A stretch of 64,000 nucleotides of DNA from Prunella strophiata (GCA_036583965.1 JAZBQD010000014.1:55185626-55249625), one strand, 5' to 3'. Positions 36,465 to 50,100 are shown, counted from the stretch's first letter. Translations and numbers: made by a program. Notes: generated by a model not told the origin, from the sequence alone.

Positions 36465-37043
36465 TGTGTGCTGGCTTTGTCTGAAATAGGGCTAATTTTT
36501 TTACAGTAGCTAGTATGAGTCTGTGTTTTGGATTTGTGCTGGAAATTGTGTTGGTAACACAGGGATGCTTCTCTTATTGCTGTAGAGTGCTTGCACAGAG
36601 TCAAGGCCTTTTCCACTCCTCTCTCCGCCCTGCCAGCACAGAAACCAGGGCTGCACAAGGATTTGGGAGGGGACACAGCCAGGACAGCTGACCACAGCTG
36701 ACTCAGGGGATATCCCAGAGCATATGGCATCATGCTCAACATATAAAGCTGGGGCAAGAGGAAGAAAGAGGAAGAAATTCTTCCCCAGTGAACATCAAGT
36801 GTGAAGGAGTCCTGCTTTCCTGGGGAGGGCTGAATGCCTATCTACCCATGGGAACTGGTAAATTAATTTCTTGTTTTGATTGGTTTACACACCTAGCTTT
36901 TGCTTTACCTATAAAACAATCTTCACCTCCACCTCTGAGTTTCCTCACTTTTATTCTTTGCATTCTCCCCTTCACCCCACCAGTCAGGAGAGATCAAGCA
37001 GCTGCATGGTGTTTAGTTACCACACAGAATTCAACCACAACCA
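36465..37043 (+). mobile_element. Avian ERV solo LTR, plus strand
   Basis: About 579 bases with the structure of a bird LTR family I recognise well. It starts TGTGTGCTGGCTTTGTCTGA. It then has ACAGTAGCTAGTATGAG, TTTTGGATTTGTGCTGGAAA, ACACAGGGATGC, AGAGTCAAGGCCTTTTCC, GGGAGGGGACACAGCCAGGA, GGGATATCCCAGAGCATATG, the TATA region CATATAAAGCTGGGG, and a 3' part with CTGCTTTCCTGG and CCCATGGGAA. The end, TTTAGTTAC to AACCACAACCA, corresponds to the family's 3' edge. No gag-pol-env lies on either side, so it is a solo LTR left by recombination between two LTRs. Clear target-site duplications were not found. Class ERVL-like is from memory. Confidence 0.85.
36742..36747 (+). promoter_or_regulatory. 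TATA box of the 36.5-kb LTR
   Basis: TATAAA in the context CATATAAAGCTGGGG is the expected U3 promoter element for this LTR family and is intact. Confidence 0.6.
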
Positions 37044-38110
37044 AGAGAAGGGAAAGCACTTAATACCACTAACTTAAAATTATTTTAAAATAACACAGAT
37101 TGTGTAAGACATGTCAGAGTAGAATGAGACTGCACCTTATGTTTCACCCCTTGTCTCATATCACTATATATTTTGTATTGACAAATGGATATAGACCCAT
37201 ATTCATTTTAGGAATAAGTGTATAATTTATAAAAAAGCCTGGCTGCATCTGCATTTAGAAACTGTGTTGTGAAATCCCTGTTAGAAGAAAGAAGTTCTTA
37301 CAGACAGCTGAGAATGAATCATAAGAAAAAGTCTGTAACATTCTCCTGCCTTTGAAGACTTTACATTCTCCACTGGAAATGCTTTTAGCCAACATAAACT
37401 GTCAATTTCTGATTTTAAATACAGCCATCCAGCTGAAAGTGCATTTAAAACATTTTTTAAAAATACTCCTTTTTGCTTTGTACTTTCAGTTTTAAAGGCG
37501 TGGGTACCAAAGGAGAAAGAGCCTACAAAAGAGCCCTGTAAAGTGTGTTACACAGTAAGAAGCCTGCCCCTGAAGGGAGTCAAGAAGAATCCTATAGGTG
37601 TTCTTGATCTACAGTTTTAGTGAAGGGTCACACTCTGGAAACATTTATAGTTCTGACACCCTCTGGCTAGAGTCATATGTTTGCTAGGGTTGCTGAACTG
37701 AGTAGCCCAAGAAAACCAAGGTTGATTCAGCTCCAGCAGTAAGACTGGGCACATTTTCTCCAAATGCACACAGATAATTGCACATATTTTATACACATAT
37801 GTATGTATCCCCCTGGCAAGACACACAGATCAGCACAGACAGAAAACACAACATTCATGCAAGTAGAAACAGCATCAATAGCCTTATCCTATTTCCCTCA
37901 CAGGCTGAGCAGGCTGAAGATGCATTGGTGAGGAACACGTCTCTGTGCATCTCTATGGATATAGTGTCTGTATCTGTGTGATACACATCTCCCCAGGAGC
38001 TGGCCAGGAGTCTATGTGCTAATTAGAGCCCTTATGTCCTCATTCTCCCAGCTGCTGGCACTCAGGCACACAGATACACACATGTGTAAGCCTTCTCTGC
38101 AGAAGACATT
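37044..38110. other. Spacer between two LTRs
   Basis: No gene supported. The last 200 bases (about 37,900-38,110) may include diverged 5' LTR sequence of the copy that follows, but I could not align them. Frames of 60-70 codons are chance. Confidence 0.45.
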
Positions 38111-38731
38111 TGGCAGGACCTGTGGCCCCCTGGACTGGAGGGCTCATGCTGGAGCAGGTTTTCTGGCAGGATTTGTGACCCTTTTGGGATACCCATGCTG
38201 TAGCAAACTGTTCCTGAAGGTCAGCACCCTGTGGAAGGGAGCCAAGCTGGATCAGTTAATGAAGAGCAGGGTCTGTGGAAAGGACTTGTGTTGTAGGAGT
38301 TTCTGATGGCCTCCTATGGGATGAACCCCATGCTAGAGCAAGGGAAGAGTGTGAGGAGTTCTCCCCATGAAGAGGAAGGAGTGACAGGCATAACGTATTA
38401 TGGACTAATTACAGAACCCATTCCTCATCCCCTTGTGCTGCAGGGAAGGCAGTGCAGGTAGAAAAAACTGCAAGTGAAGTTGAGCCCAAGAAAAAGGGAG
38501 GGATAAGGGAAGGTGTTCTTAAGATTTTTTTTTTTTTTTATTTGTCATTATTCTACTCTGATTTGATTGGTAATGAATTACATTAAATTCCCCAAGTCTG
38601 TTGTGCTCATGACAGTTATCACTGAGTGATCTATCCCTGTGCTTATGTTGGCATATGAGTCTGTTTCCAGTTGAGGAGGGGAGTGATAGAGCTTTGGTAG
38701 GCACCTGGCATCCAGTCAGAGTCAATCCACT
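38111..38731 (+). mobile_element. Avian ERV LTR, plus strand, 5'-truncated
   Basis: The 3' two-thirds of the same LTR family as the minus-strand copy at 30,945-31,722. It starts in the degenerate internal repeats (GGAGGGCTCATGCTGGAGCA, then a diverged copy CCATGCTGTAGCA). It continues through GGGAAGAGTGTGAGGAGT, GTGAAGTTGAGCCCAAG and CTCTGATTTGATTGGTAATG, to the 3' edge GGCACCTGGCATCCAGTCAG with GTCAATCCACT. The polyadenylation signal seen in the other copy is mutated here. The 96-codon plus frame (38,016-38,306) and the 152-codon minus frame (38,519-38,977) run through LTR sequence and are not genes. No internal retroviral sequence is attached. Confidence 0.75.
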
Positions 38732-40190
38732 GTGCTCCCCCAAGGCATACCATAAAAATTTTTGTACATTCCCAAAATATTCTTCCTCTGGATTCCATAC
38801 TGTGTCCCATACACCTAGGCAGTCACCACGCTCAGTGTGAAAGGTGACCTGGAGAGAAGTTCTCACTGTCTTGTGGTGGTGGGTGTAACCTGGTCCATAG
38901 GAAGGAAACTCCTGGGACACACTTGGAGGACCCAGAAATGGAAATTTTCTCTGACTGGTTTGTTGAGTTTCTTCCACCAGTCCTTTTGCTTCTGTGTGCC
39001 TCTGTACATGCAGATCAGTCTTTTATCATAAGACTTGCCTCTGCAGGGACCTCAACCAAAATTGAGATCCCCTAAAAGACATTTTGCAGCTTTTCTCTCC
39101 TCTTAAAACACCTAAGCATCCATGTGATGTTTCAATAAGGGCATATGTATTTTTTGTGTTCATAGACATGCTAAAATATCTGCCTGTTGAAACTGTGGAA
39201 TGACTGGCTCTATGGTTCTCAGCAACATTCCACCAGGTACACAAGTAAGGCATTCATCATCCATGTTGCTTTCACAGCAGACAAAAGAACTTCTAGTTCA
39301 TTTTTCCTTAGGGGTTAAAATAGAAAATCTAAATTTATTTTCCTCTTCATGGTAAGATTTGAACCTAAAGGGGTCTTAAACTCAGAGGCAAAGAAACCCA
39401 CAAAATAATTACACGAAGAATAAAATGTGTGTTAAATATACATAGTCAAAACCACAACCAACTGAAACATCATCCCTGCAAAATAACTGAAGGGTTTGCT
39501 ACCATAGAAAATGTAAACATTTCAAGCTACAAAAATTCTAGAAGAGAAATTCATGTACCCTTATCTGTACTTTGTGTTCCCCAATATGTCACTTCAATGA
39601 TCTGAAAAATAGAGAAGCCTTTTTTTGCTCTTTGGATGGCCAAAAAAAAAAAAACAAAAAAAAAAAAACCCTAACTGCAAAAGCATAGGACATGAAGACT
39701 CTTCCAAGAATGAAATTAAATTTGGGCTATTCACTTGGTCAGCTGGGGGTTCTTTGAGAACACTTAGCTGAGGCAAAATCATCCATTTCTAGGCAGATCC
39801 TCATTTCTTTATATTTTCCTGTAAGAACCTGAAGTTAACAGTTTTGTTTTTCTAAAAATTGCTTTAATTAGCGGTGAAAAATAATTAAATTTTAAAGAAT
39901 AAAAATGAATGTATGACTTTAACTTCCTACTATGGACTTTGTAGACATGCTATGAAGATGTCTTAAAACCATTTAAAGATATAGTGGAAAGGGAAAGCAG
40001 GCATAATTAAAAACAAACAAACAAACAAACAAACAGCTTGTCTTTGCCTTGTCTTTGTCCTTTGAAGACAAATAGCTTGACCAAATTTTTCTCTTACATA
40101 TAGAAAGAGAAACGGGAAAATATATTTATATATCTATCAATAAGGAAGTCACCAGATAGATGGCTTTTGGGTAATTTTAACGGAGTGCTG
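38732..40190. other. Spacer with A-rich runs
   Basis: No gene or interspersed repeat recognised. Two adjoining A runs lie at about 39,641-39,668, and an (AAAC)n run of about six units at 40,010-40,034. Confidence 0.5.
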
Positions 40191-40264
40191 GGATGGAGAG
40201 GAAGAAGAAGATGGAGAAAGAGAGGAAGAGGGAATAAAAGAAGAGGGAAGAAGAGAAGGAGAAG
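40191..40264 (+). repeat. Purine-rich (GGA/GAA) tract
   Basis: About 74 bases nearly all A and G on the plus strand, with mixed GAA, GGA and GAGA units and only two or three T breaks. The reverse strand gives a leucine/phenylalanine-rich frame (40,094-40,285) that is a composition artefact. Confidence 0.75.
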
Positions 40265-40612
40265 CAAAAACAAAAAACAGAACAAAGGAAAATTGAAAAA
40301 CAGTGTTTTCTGCAGTAAGTAGAAGTGGAAGGGACTTGAGAAAAGAATCAGGATATCAGGGACCTCATACAGAAATCAAATAAAATGTTCATCTTGCACA
40401 GAGAGCAAGTCTTCAGATAAGCAGCAACAAAACCACCTTAATGATACCTCCATCTTCTTCAAACATGACGTATGCTCATCAATGACTAGAAAAATTAGGG
40501 GTTAATGTTTGCTGTTAGAATTATATGAGTTCTAATATCAAACTCCCATAATATATCAAATAGAGTATGTTATTTTGCATCAATACACTTTTTCCTCCAT
40601 TAAGGCTTTTAT
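40265..40612. other. Spacer before the 40.6-kb LTR
   Basis: About 350 bases of unassigned AT-rich sequence. Confidence 0.5.
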
Positions 40613-41156
40613 TGTATTGGCTGGGCTGGAGTTCATTTCCCCCAGCAGCCCTGACAGGGCTGTGCTTTCCCTGGGAGCTGCAAAGGAGCTGATAACCCTG
40701 CAGTGCTTTGGCTGCTGCTGGGCAGGGCTGGCCCAGCCCCAGCTCTGGCTCCCAACATCCCGGCCCCATCGGGGGCTGGGGGTGGGAAAGGTCCTGGGAG
40801 GAGACACAGCCAGGCCAGCTGGCCCAAATTAACCAAAGGGCCATTCCACACCCTGTGACAGCTCAGGTATAAAAGCTAAGGGAGGAAGAATGGAGGGGTG
40901 TTTGTTATCTGCAGTGTTTTCCTTCTTTCTGCTCCATGTGCTGAGACCCTGCTGCCTGGGAAGTGGATGGACGCCACCCACTGATGGGAAGTAAAGAATA
41001 ATTTTTTTTTTTTTCTCTTTGTTTATGCAAGTTCAAACTTTTGCTTTTTTGCTTTTGTGAACTAACTTATCTTAACCTACAAGTTGCTTTTCCACCTTCT
41101 TTTCTCTCCCCTGTCCTGTTGGTAGGCACCTGGCCTCCAGGCAAGGTCAACCTACA
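40613..41156 (+). mobile_element. Avian ERV solo LTR, plus strand, well preserved
   Basis: A GC-rich block of about 544 bases in AT-rich surroundings, from TGTATTGGCTGGGCTGGAG to GGTCAACCTACA (TG...CA). It has AGCAGCCCTGACAGGGCTG, GGAGCTGATAACCCTGCAGT, a TATA box GGTATAAAAGC (40,868-40,874), and a 3' part with CTACAAGTTGCTTTTCCACC and GGCACCTGGCCTCCAGGCAA. A clearly homologous, more diverged copy lies inverted at 58,089-58,657. Three overlapping minus frames and one plus frame of 72-107 codons here are accidents of GC-rich sequence. No flanking retroviral genes, so a solo LTR. A convincing target-site duplication was not found. It looks like one of the younger elements of the window because its promoter is intact. 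Confidence 0.85.
40868..40874 (+). promoter_or_regulatory. TATA box of the 40.6-kb LTR
   Basis: TATAAAA in the context CAGGTATAAAAGCTAAGG. In the homologous copy at 58 kb the same place reads TATGAAAG, so the box is lost there and kept here. Confidence 0.65.
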
Positions 41157-44100
41157 ATGTATTTCAGCTTGGAAAGACAAGTATTAGCACACGTTTCCTT
41201 GTTTCAAACAGCTGAATTCCTAATAAAACCACATTGCATCCATTTTATTCAGCAATATGGCTAGAATTTCTCTGATTTTGTACCTTGAGTACATCTAGAA
41301 CACAAAATCTTAAAAATGCTTCAGTATTTTTAGGCTTTCATTTCTCCTTTTGCCTTCAGTCTCACAAAGCAGAATGACAAAGACCAAATACATGTAGCAA
41401 ATACATTTTCCCTTAAATCTGGACAAGCAAATCAGAAATCCCTTCTCCTATTCTGTTTTTAATTCTGTATTTTTGTGGTCTTCATATTTTCTTTTGTGCA
41501 GAAAGCTCGTATGTGTTTCTATATTACACTTAAATTCAGAACAATTTTTATCAAAATCTGCTTTGAAATATTCCTCAAAATGAGGCAGTTGCAAATTTCT
41601 AGGTGAACAGGGAGCATTATTGAAATTACTTGGGATGCCTTGGAAAAAGTCTGTTGTATGAAAGAGAAATAATTTAAAAAGTCTACTTCAAGTAACAGGA
41701 AGTGGGGGTTGTTTTGTTTTGTTTTCCCTGAACACAGACAAGAGATGTCAGGAATTCTGATTATATTGTTGTGGAGCATTCTTAACAAACAAGATTTTTC
41801 CTCTGAACAAGTTGACCAAACCTGAATTTTTTTTTGCCTTGTAGAAACCACCAGGGAATCAGAGGGCCTCAGGCATTCCATAAAACTATCTTCTTGTTAT
41901 GGAGACTGATTGACTTAACTTAGCAGAAATTTGAACAGCTTGCAAATCTACTACAGGGTAAAGTCACATTTAATGGAAGTTTTGCAGAGTTATTGGACCA
42001 AGTTTTTCTTGTACAGTTTTGCTGAAGATGCACCAACAACAAAGAAGTAATATTCTGTCTTTGTGTTTGATTTCTAATGAAAATACTAACTACAGGAAAA
42101 TGAAGAGCATAAGAGAAATAAAGCACACAAAAGTAAGTCTCATAGAACAACAAAGAATTAGTGTAGCTTTCTTCCCAAATCATAATCTGCTGAGATTATT
42201 CATGCTACCACTTTCTTCCTATCTACTTCAGCATATAAGAACAGAGCTCATTCTCTGCAGAGATGTTCTAGAGATGTCCTAGGGATAGGATGTCTTAATG
42301 ACTGTCTTGTGCAGTAAATTATTGTGAGAAAATAATTTAACCCATGAATTACCATGATGACACAATGAGGTCATTAAGCTACCCCAGGTGGATACTCCAG
42401 CTTTAATATTTTAGCTAGAGTCACTACCTTTCATTTGTCTGAGCCCTATGAGCAAGAGAATAAAAATTCACAGCATCTTTACAAACAAAAATTTTGAGTT
42501 TGATGCATCCATGCAACAGCATGTGCTTTCATTTGCAGGAAGAACAGTCCTCCATCCTCCAGCAGGAATACAATTGACAATAAACTATAAATGAGAATTT
42601 CTTCTCATCTGTCTAGGGAACCAGACCTCCAAGGAACCAAAGAAGTCAGGCTATGCTCTCTGTCTATTCCCTCCACCAAAAAAAGAATAAGTAGATTCTT
42701 TTTTTCAACCAAATGACTTGAATTGGGGTCCTAAATGTGTTGTTACTTACCTATATGAAAGTACACCCAAAAAGCTATCTTGCAAATACATTATTGAAGC
42801 TGAAAAGCAAGTGTTCAAGTGCTAAGAACCAGAATATTCCTGTTCCCTGTAGAAACTAAATTCAAGCTTCTAGCACATTTCTCCTACAAAGTGAATAAAA
42901 GAACTGCTTTAGAGAAGCAGTATCCTCCTGTGTAATCAAGAATACACTTGAGAGAAAGTGATGGCTCTGAAACTGCAATTCCTGTGCATACCTAAACACA
43001 GATACATGCTGCTCCCTCCTTTCCCAGGCTTCTGGGCTGCAGCAGTTCTCACATACAAGCCCCAACTCTCAGGGTGAGGCAGTGCCCTAACTCTGACAAC
43101 TCCTTGTAGACTGGGTAAGAAAGCAGTGTTTTACTAGTGTCTTAGCCAATTAGCAAGGCAAAAATCATAAATAATTGTGATTTTTAAGAACCTCACTCTG
43201 AAACTCTACATTACAGATGTTAGATCCTACCCAGTTTCAGATATCATGTTGAGGTAACTAGATAATGGCTTTACAAAAAACCCCAAACAGAAGAGTTTTG
43301 CCCTTTATTTAGTCACAGCTGTGGGTAGGAGATGATTCTGTGTCTATTCCAAAATGAGCCTAATGGTTCGGAGATCACTATATTTTGTAATCCATTATTT
43401 CTTCTGTACTAATGCAGTGGCTTAACCTTTTTGCAAATTATCAACTATGAAGATATCTTAAAAGACTGAATCTCCATTTCATATGAAAGTTAATTACAGT
43501 TTCGAAAAGCTAGGAAAAAAAGAGAAGAAAATTGGATTACTTGTGACAGTGTTGTGACAGGCTTTTTGCATATAATGATTTGCAATAGCCTTTGAGTTCT
43601 GGGTCCAGCTAGATGATAGTAATATCAAAACTATCTTGAATATGAAAATGTGCATATCTATGACAAAACTATTTATTTACTTTTTGTTACAGGTGCAAAT
43701 AGTAGGGATAAAACAATTCCCTGGAGTATTCATCTCTCTGATGACAATCTCAGACCTTTGAAATTCTGAACTAAAGTATGTTCAATTTTTCTAGGGTAGC
43801 TGTCTATGCATTCACACTTATTTTGTAAAAAAATTAATCCTATTAAAAATCAGACAGAAATATTGCTTTTTTTTCTTATTTTTGTTTTGCTTTAGAATAA
43901 ACAGAATATAACATTTATGAGAACATTGTCCATAAGAAATGTATATGACAATTTTTAAACAAAATAATTTCTATAACATATAAGTAGGGGTTTTTTTTGC
44001 TTAGGTAAAATTTCCAGTTTAGCTTAATTTTAAATATTTAAATGGCGTAAATTTGCATTCATTTTATTGCCAAAGGTAAAATGAAATCAACACAAAATTC

Positions 44101-47100
44101 CAGGTCATAATCAACTTAGTGAATATTTTTGTTAAGAATATATCAGGAAAAGGTCAATTTTTACACATGAATAACTTGAATTTGTATTTCAGATACATAT
44201 GATTTAATCCCTGCAGCAAAACTTTCAACTGAGCAGAAAATATTTTTTCAATGAGCCATTTACTAAAACAATCACATAAATGTACTTCTAACACTGCATG
44301 AACTACCACTGTGACAATTTGCCATGATTTAACTTTCAAATTTGAAATTGCTGACATGATGACAAAAAAGACAAATAATGAGAGCAAACACATTACAGGA
44401 AAGGGCACTTTTTTTTTGTAATTGTCACAGAATTGTGTCAAAAGGACACATAATTCCTGTTGTGGAAAATAATCTTGTATCTTTGTTCGATTCCAGTTTC
44501 ATACTGCGTATAATAATTTACAGCTCTTGGGGAGCAAGTGTCACCTACCCAAAGCAGTGCATTTCCAGTCTTAAAAGCTTCTTCATGTTACTGCTTAAAG
44601 TCTTCATTCTTTATATTGTGTTTTGCATGTCATTTGCTTTTCCCAATATTTTTTTCTCTTATACTTACAGTGTATTTCTAAATGAAACAGCCTTTTATAT
44701 CCTCAAAGTATTAGCAATTTCTCAGCTTCTTTTTAAATATTATTTTGAAATGAAGGAACAAAAAATTCTATAATATCTTGTTATTGATTATAATTTAAGG
44801 CTGTCTTAGTATTAATTGTTTTTAGTCAATAAAGGAAACTATTGACTTAAGAGACTTTTCCACCAATATAATGACAATAAAGAAATGTGTGTAGCTTGCC
44901 CCAGAAACAGGAAATCTTACTGTTGTGAGATACAATTTTGCCTTTACAAAGAACATGTCTGATTTCATAGAAGTTCGTCAACAGAGGATCTAAAGACGTG
45001 ATATGCTTTATGAAATATTGAAAAGCAATTGTTTGCCCTGCTATTAATTCCTATTCTAAATACACTTAAAAGCTGCACAAGTTTATTGGTAAGGGTAGAT
45101 TTTTTTCTTCATGGAAGAGTGTACTTCCTGAAAAGAATTGGCATGATATTTTTTTTCCATTTTCAAAGTCATAAGGAAATCAAACCATTTTTAAATAAGT
45201 TTAAAAGAAAATTTATCAAAAATGCCTTGTACTGAGGCTTATGAAAACAAGACAAAACTGATAAATCAATTTAGTTCATTCTTCAAAAGTGAATTTGAAA
45301 TGCACCCAATTCATCTAAAAAAAATAAAAAAGCAGACCTTAGAGCATAGAAATTTTTCTGCACTCAGAATGTGAACATGTGCTTGAATTTGATAATTTTA
45401 AACTATAAAATTCTTAACATTTTCCATTTCACTGATATTTTGCATAGGATAAAAAGTAAAGGAAGGTTTTTTTCTGATAAATTGATTTACATACAGATAC
45501 TATCTTTGATAGAAAGGAACATGATATAACTATTCCTGACAAGAAATTTGCATGGAAAAATTTGATCTGAATTAAATATTTGAAAATATTAATTGCTGGA
45601 TGATTTTTTTTTTTACTTTCCTGTTTATTTACTTATATATTGTAAATGTTATTGTCAAGATTTTCTTTCTTTCATGCAGTTTACTAAACATTAAAAACAC
45701 AAGAACACTGGTTTTCGTTATTCATGCAACTAGCAAGAAATAAACTTTTAAAGAAATTGATCTTACTGTGATATTCACCTTTTTGCAGTTTATGACAATA
45801 TAATGATGAATTGTCTTGCAGTAACACTCACTGAAGTCATGAAAGGTTAATAACTCATTTAAACATTCATTACATGTCCCTATCAAAGTCATCTTAATTT
45901 CACAAAGACATCTAAGTTTCTCTTTAGGGAAACACTCTCTCAGGATTCAAGTGTGATTCTTTATTAACAAAATGGCAAGTGCAAAGTTACATGTCAAAAC
46001 CCTGACTGATGATGCTGCAAATTGGTTCTTCCACCAAAGCAGAAGACTTTAAATTACTGCTTTTTAAAGGTGTGCTCCCTCAAAGGCAATTAATGTGTCA
46101 GTTGTCAGTCAGGATTATTTAATTTCCCAGTGAGGGCTAGGAAAATGGGTACAGCAGATTGATGAACAGAACGTGGTGATGCCCACAAGAGAATTCTAAT
46201 AATGCTGGCAGTTTTCCACCTTTATTTGGTCTCAGATTGAGGAATTGAAAGTTGTGTGTCAAGTAGAATTTGGAAATTTCTTTTAATACATTCAAAAGCA
46301 AAAACCAACCAAACAAACTAAAAGCCAAACAAAACAAACAACAAAAAATCCAAAACCACAAGAGAACTCATATAACAAACCAAATCATCACAAGGACATG
46401 AGCTTTCAAGGAACACAATATTCCTAGGCAATCATAACTTTCCCCATGCAAGTCATAAACAAGCATGATAAAATTGCTATTTCCAGTATATCTGTTTTGT
46501 TATTTATCTTGTTGACAAGCTATGTCCCACACAGCCCTATCTCAGAATGAGCAATAGCTCACCTAAAAGTTGAAACAAGATTTTAAATACTCTTTATTCT
46601 GTGATTCAAGACAATGATTTTTAACTGATGTCCTATGATTTAGAAATGTCATCATGTTCAGAATTCAGGACTCTGCATCTGCGTTACTAATTCTTCCAGG
46701 TTCAAATCAAAAGTGTTCTCCAAAAGTCAATTTTGAAGTTAAATACACTTGTATACTGTTCAGTTCATTGTGGACCATTCTTAGACTAAATCAGCTGAGT
46801 TTCTTACAAATTAAATTAAATTGGAAAATGCGATAAATCCAGGATTATAAATCAGTCAGCCCATGAGTCTGCATTGAAGCCAGCCTGAAGTATACTCTCA
46901 GAAATTACATGCACATGAGATTATCAGCACCAAGCATTCCAGTGCATAAATCCATTCCAACTCAACCACATCATTTGCTGATGTATACATAGCTCAGATC
47001 TCCCCTGCTGATGCTGTTCCACTTGTCATCATGTAGTCAAAATTCCAAAATATAAATATTTCTGTAGGAAAGCAATGAACATTTGAATTGAAATGAATTC

Positions 47101-50100
47101 TGAGAATTTGAGAAACAGAAGCCATGCAGAAGAGCTTCAGTGTGGAAACAGTCATCCCGGTTATGTTTTGCTCTTTGCAAGTCCTGATGCCTCGAAAAAC
47201 AAACAGCATAAAAACATAACCCTGCCTTTCAATAAGATAAATGTTTGCTGTGCACACAGATGGGATTCGATAAACCCAGAGGGGTAACTTACAGATAAAT
47301 ACATGACTAAGTTTTCTGTGAAAATGAGGCCATATGCAGTAGATTTCCATTCTCTGAAGTAATAAGTATGATCATCAAAATTGCTGTCCAGACATTTGTC
47401 ACATTAAAGCTTTCAGTAAGTGATATTACTTACATCTATTGTTTTTAATTTTATTGATTCAGAATTCAATTTTTTCAGTCTTCCAATAACAAAATGCAGT
47501 GTTTCTGAAGATAGCATATTTAAGTAATTTCCCTTTAAGCATGTAAACATGCTGAGTTAAGAAATTATTATGAGAAGAGCAGAGTGTTCCCTTGAAACTG
47601 AGGCTGTTGTATAATGGAGTGTAAAAAATAAGGTCTTGTCATATATTCTGCTCAAAAAGAGATTTTTTATTAGAACGGGGACCAGAAAATCCTACATGAT
47701 TTTTTTGTATGGCAAGTTTCTACCTAAGAAATAACATGAGACAATTAAATACATATGGCATTATTCCTTATTTAATATAACATTTAGAAAATGCTGAGGG
47801 CTGTCAATTGAAAAAGATAAGACAATTTGAGTTTAGGTTTTCACACTGGAGCACTTGTGTTCTGCTTGACAAACAAGTAAAAGAAAGTAACATTTAGTTT
47901 TCTAATTTATCTTTTCAAAGACCTGTAAGAAAAGAAGAAAGCTTGAATATTTGAAATATAATGCAAATGACAGAAATTTTGTTAATCCTTAGAGAAGTTC
48001 ATGTTGTCATGAAGGAAGAATGCTTATCTTTCAAGAATCTAATCCTAAATGCCTATGGTGCTTTTATAATCCACACAACAAGAGCCTTTTACTTGTTTAA
48101 AGCCATAGGTATCACTAGGCAGCAGGAATAATGACCATGTAGCCAAAGAAATGTAAAGTAAAGTAAAGTAAAGAAAAAGTAAAACCAATGCTGATAAAGT
48201 ATCTATACCTTAAGGATAGAATCATAGTGTACTTTGTAAAATATATTAATTTCCTTTATTAAGGTGTTTTAAATGTGTTTTTGAGTGTGAACAACAGGAA
48301 TGTATACAAGACACATTTCATTAGGAAAATACGCAACTGAAGAGGAATATTATTTCTGTTTCATTAATTACATTAGTTTTTTGTTTTCTGAGAACTTCTC
48401 TGATTTACAGATTTGATGGAAAGGTCATTTTTTAACTTTAAAATTAAATCTAGTTGCATAATCTTGTATTAATATTTATATTTAGAATGTTTATTGTTAT
48501 GAGCATGTGAGAGTACTTTGATAGACTTTGTATTTCTTTTCTAAGACATGTTTGACAGGGACTCAAAGACACTCAATAAACTTAGCCACATGTATTAAAA
48601 TATTTAATAACATTTTGCTACTGGAAGACATGTCTGAGGAAGCACTATATTCTGAATCATCTACATTATGGCATCTGGCTCGCTTTAAAATTCATTTTTA
48701 TCTGAGTCATCTTATTCTTTTTTGCAACTTGACAGAATAGTTTGACTCATTTTTAAAGATACAAAATGTGGTTTTAATTCCTCAGCATGTGAAAAGCTCC
48801 TTGACTGATAATGTTTTCCCTCATTCTTTTCTTCCAATATTAAAAGTTATCTGTTTTCACTGCACTAGTCTCTACACATTTACTTAAAAAGTCAACCAGA
48901 TTTAAAGTTCTTAGACAAGAAAAAAAAAATCTCTGACTTCTGCACTTAACAGGCCTCTCTCTTGTGGGTAGTCTTTGTGCTGTTCCCTTTCTGAAATGTA
49001 AAATTTGCTTCATGGATCAACATGAGGAGAAAACTTTCTTTGCATAAAGATGGAGCTGAAGCAGACATCGACTGCAGTCTGAAATCTAATGGATGGAAGG
49101 ATCCTCCCTCTGTTTCATGACTATGAAAAAGATTTGCATATATTTAGAATATTGTGAAATCATCACAAGTCAGGCAAAAAGTTTTGGGGAAAAAAAGTGT
49201 ATTCTGAAGAGGGTTATGCAACATCCTTGGGCTGGGGTGATATTCTGCCAGTGAATCTCCAGAATGACGTGAATGCTGACAATTTTTATCTTATTCCAGG
49301 GAAGAAGTTTGCAGGCTTGACATAGCATTTACATTTAACAGCATTCCTGAAATTCTACCTGTTAGATAACTTATTCCAAAGATGTGCCATTCGTGGAAAA
49401 ATTGTTCTTTATCTTAAAATACATGCTTAAGTGGAAAATGGCAGCTGGCATAGAAGAAAGAACAAGGCAATAGTAAAACAAAACAAAAAAAATCATACAT
49501 TTGTATAAACTGAGTCTCATAAATATATATTTTTAATACTTATGGTTTTCCTTTGGGAAAAAAATTGAATGCTCTTCAACCCACTGGCAAACAGATGACT
49601 GAGGTTTCCACACTTCTGCTTAGGAAGAAGGTCTTTTTTCTGGACTGCTGGGATTAAAGATGCTGTAACCTTACAACCTTTTCCTGCCTTTTCAAAGATC
49701 AGACAAAGATGACCTTCATGACATCCTTTCTGGTGTAATATCTCTGACTTTCTGTCTCTCCCCTCAGGACTAAAACTAATTTTTATTGTTACTGAAATGG
49801 ATAGTACAACCATTCACAGAAATATGGGTATATATGGAGCACTAAATCAATTTTCTTTCAGCACTGTAAATGCTTTGTGTATTTCATTATTTTCTGTATT
49901 TCATCCCATATTTTATTCAAATGTAGGAAAAAAAGCTCTGATCCCATTTAAACCAGAAAATTATGTTTCATTAGGTTCAAAGAGAGAAGAACCGGCAGGA
50001 GACAAGACAAGGAAAGAGAAAAGGAAGGGAAATTATTTTGTTACAATTCAGACACAAATATTAAATGAAAACTATGAACATTCCAGAGGGAAGCTACTGC

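Noticed and set aside
38519..38977. 152-codon minus-strand frame
   Set aside because: Runs antisense through the 3' half of the plus-strand LTR at 38.1-38.7 kb and has no motif.
36465..41156. A full provirus bounded by two of the LTRs
   Set aside because: Neighbouring LTRs belong to different families or orientations, and no gag, protease, polymerase or envelope remnant lies between them.
44378..44773. 131-codon plus-strand frame with hydrophobic stretches
   Set aside because: Hydrophobic residues follow from T-rich DNA. It overlaps an opposite frame of similar quality and has no splice or start context.
46591..46605. TTCTGTGATTC, like a CR1 3' tail
   Set aside because: No CR1 3' untranslated sequence precedes it; an octamer match alone is expected by chance.
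48214..48224. AGAATCATAG, like an inverted CR1 tail
   Set aside because: Only about ten bases match and no CR1 body follows.
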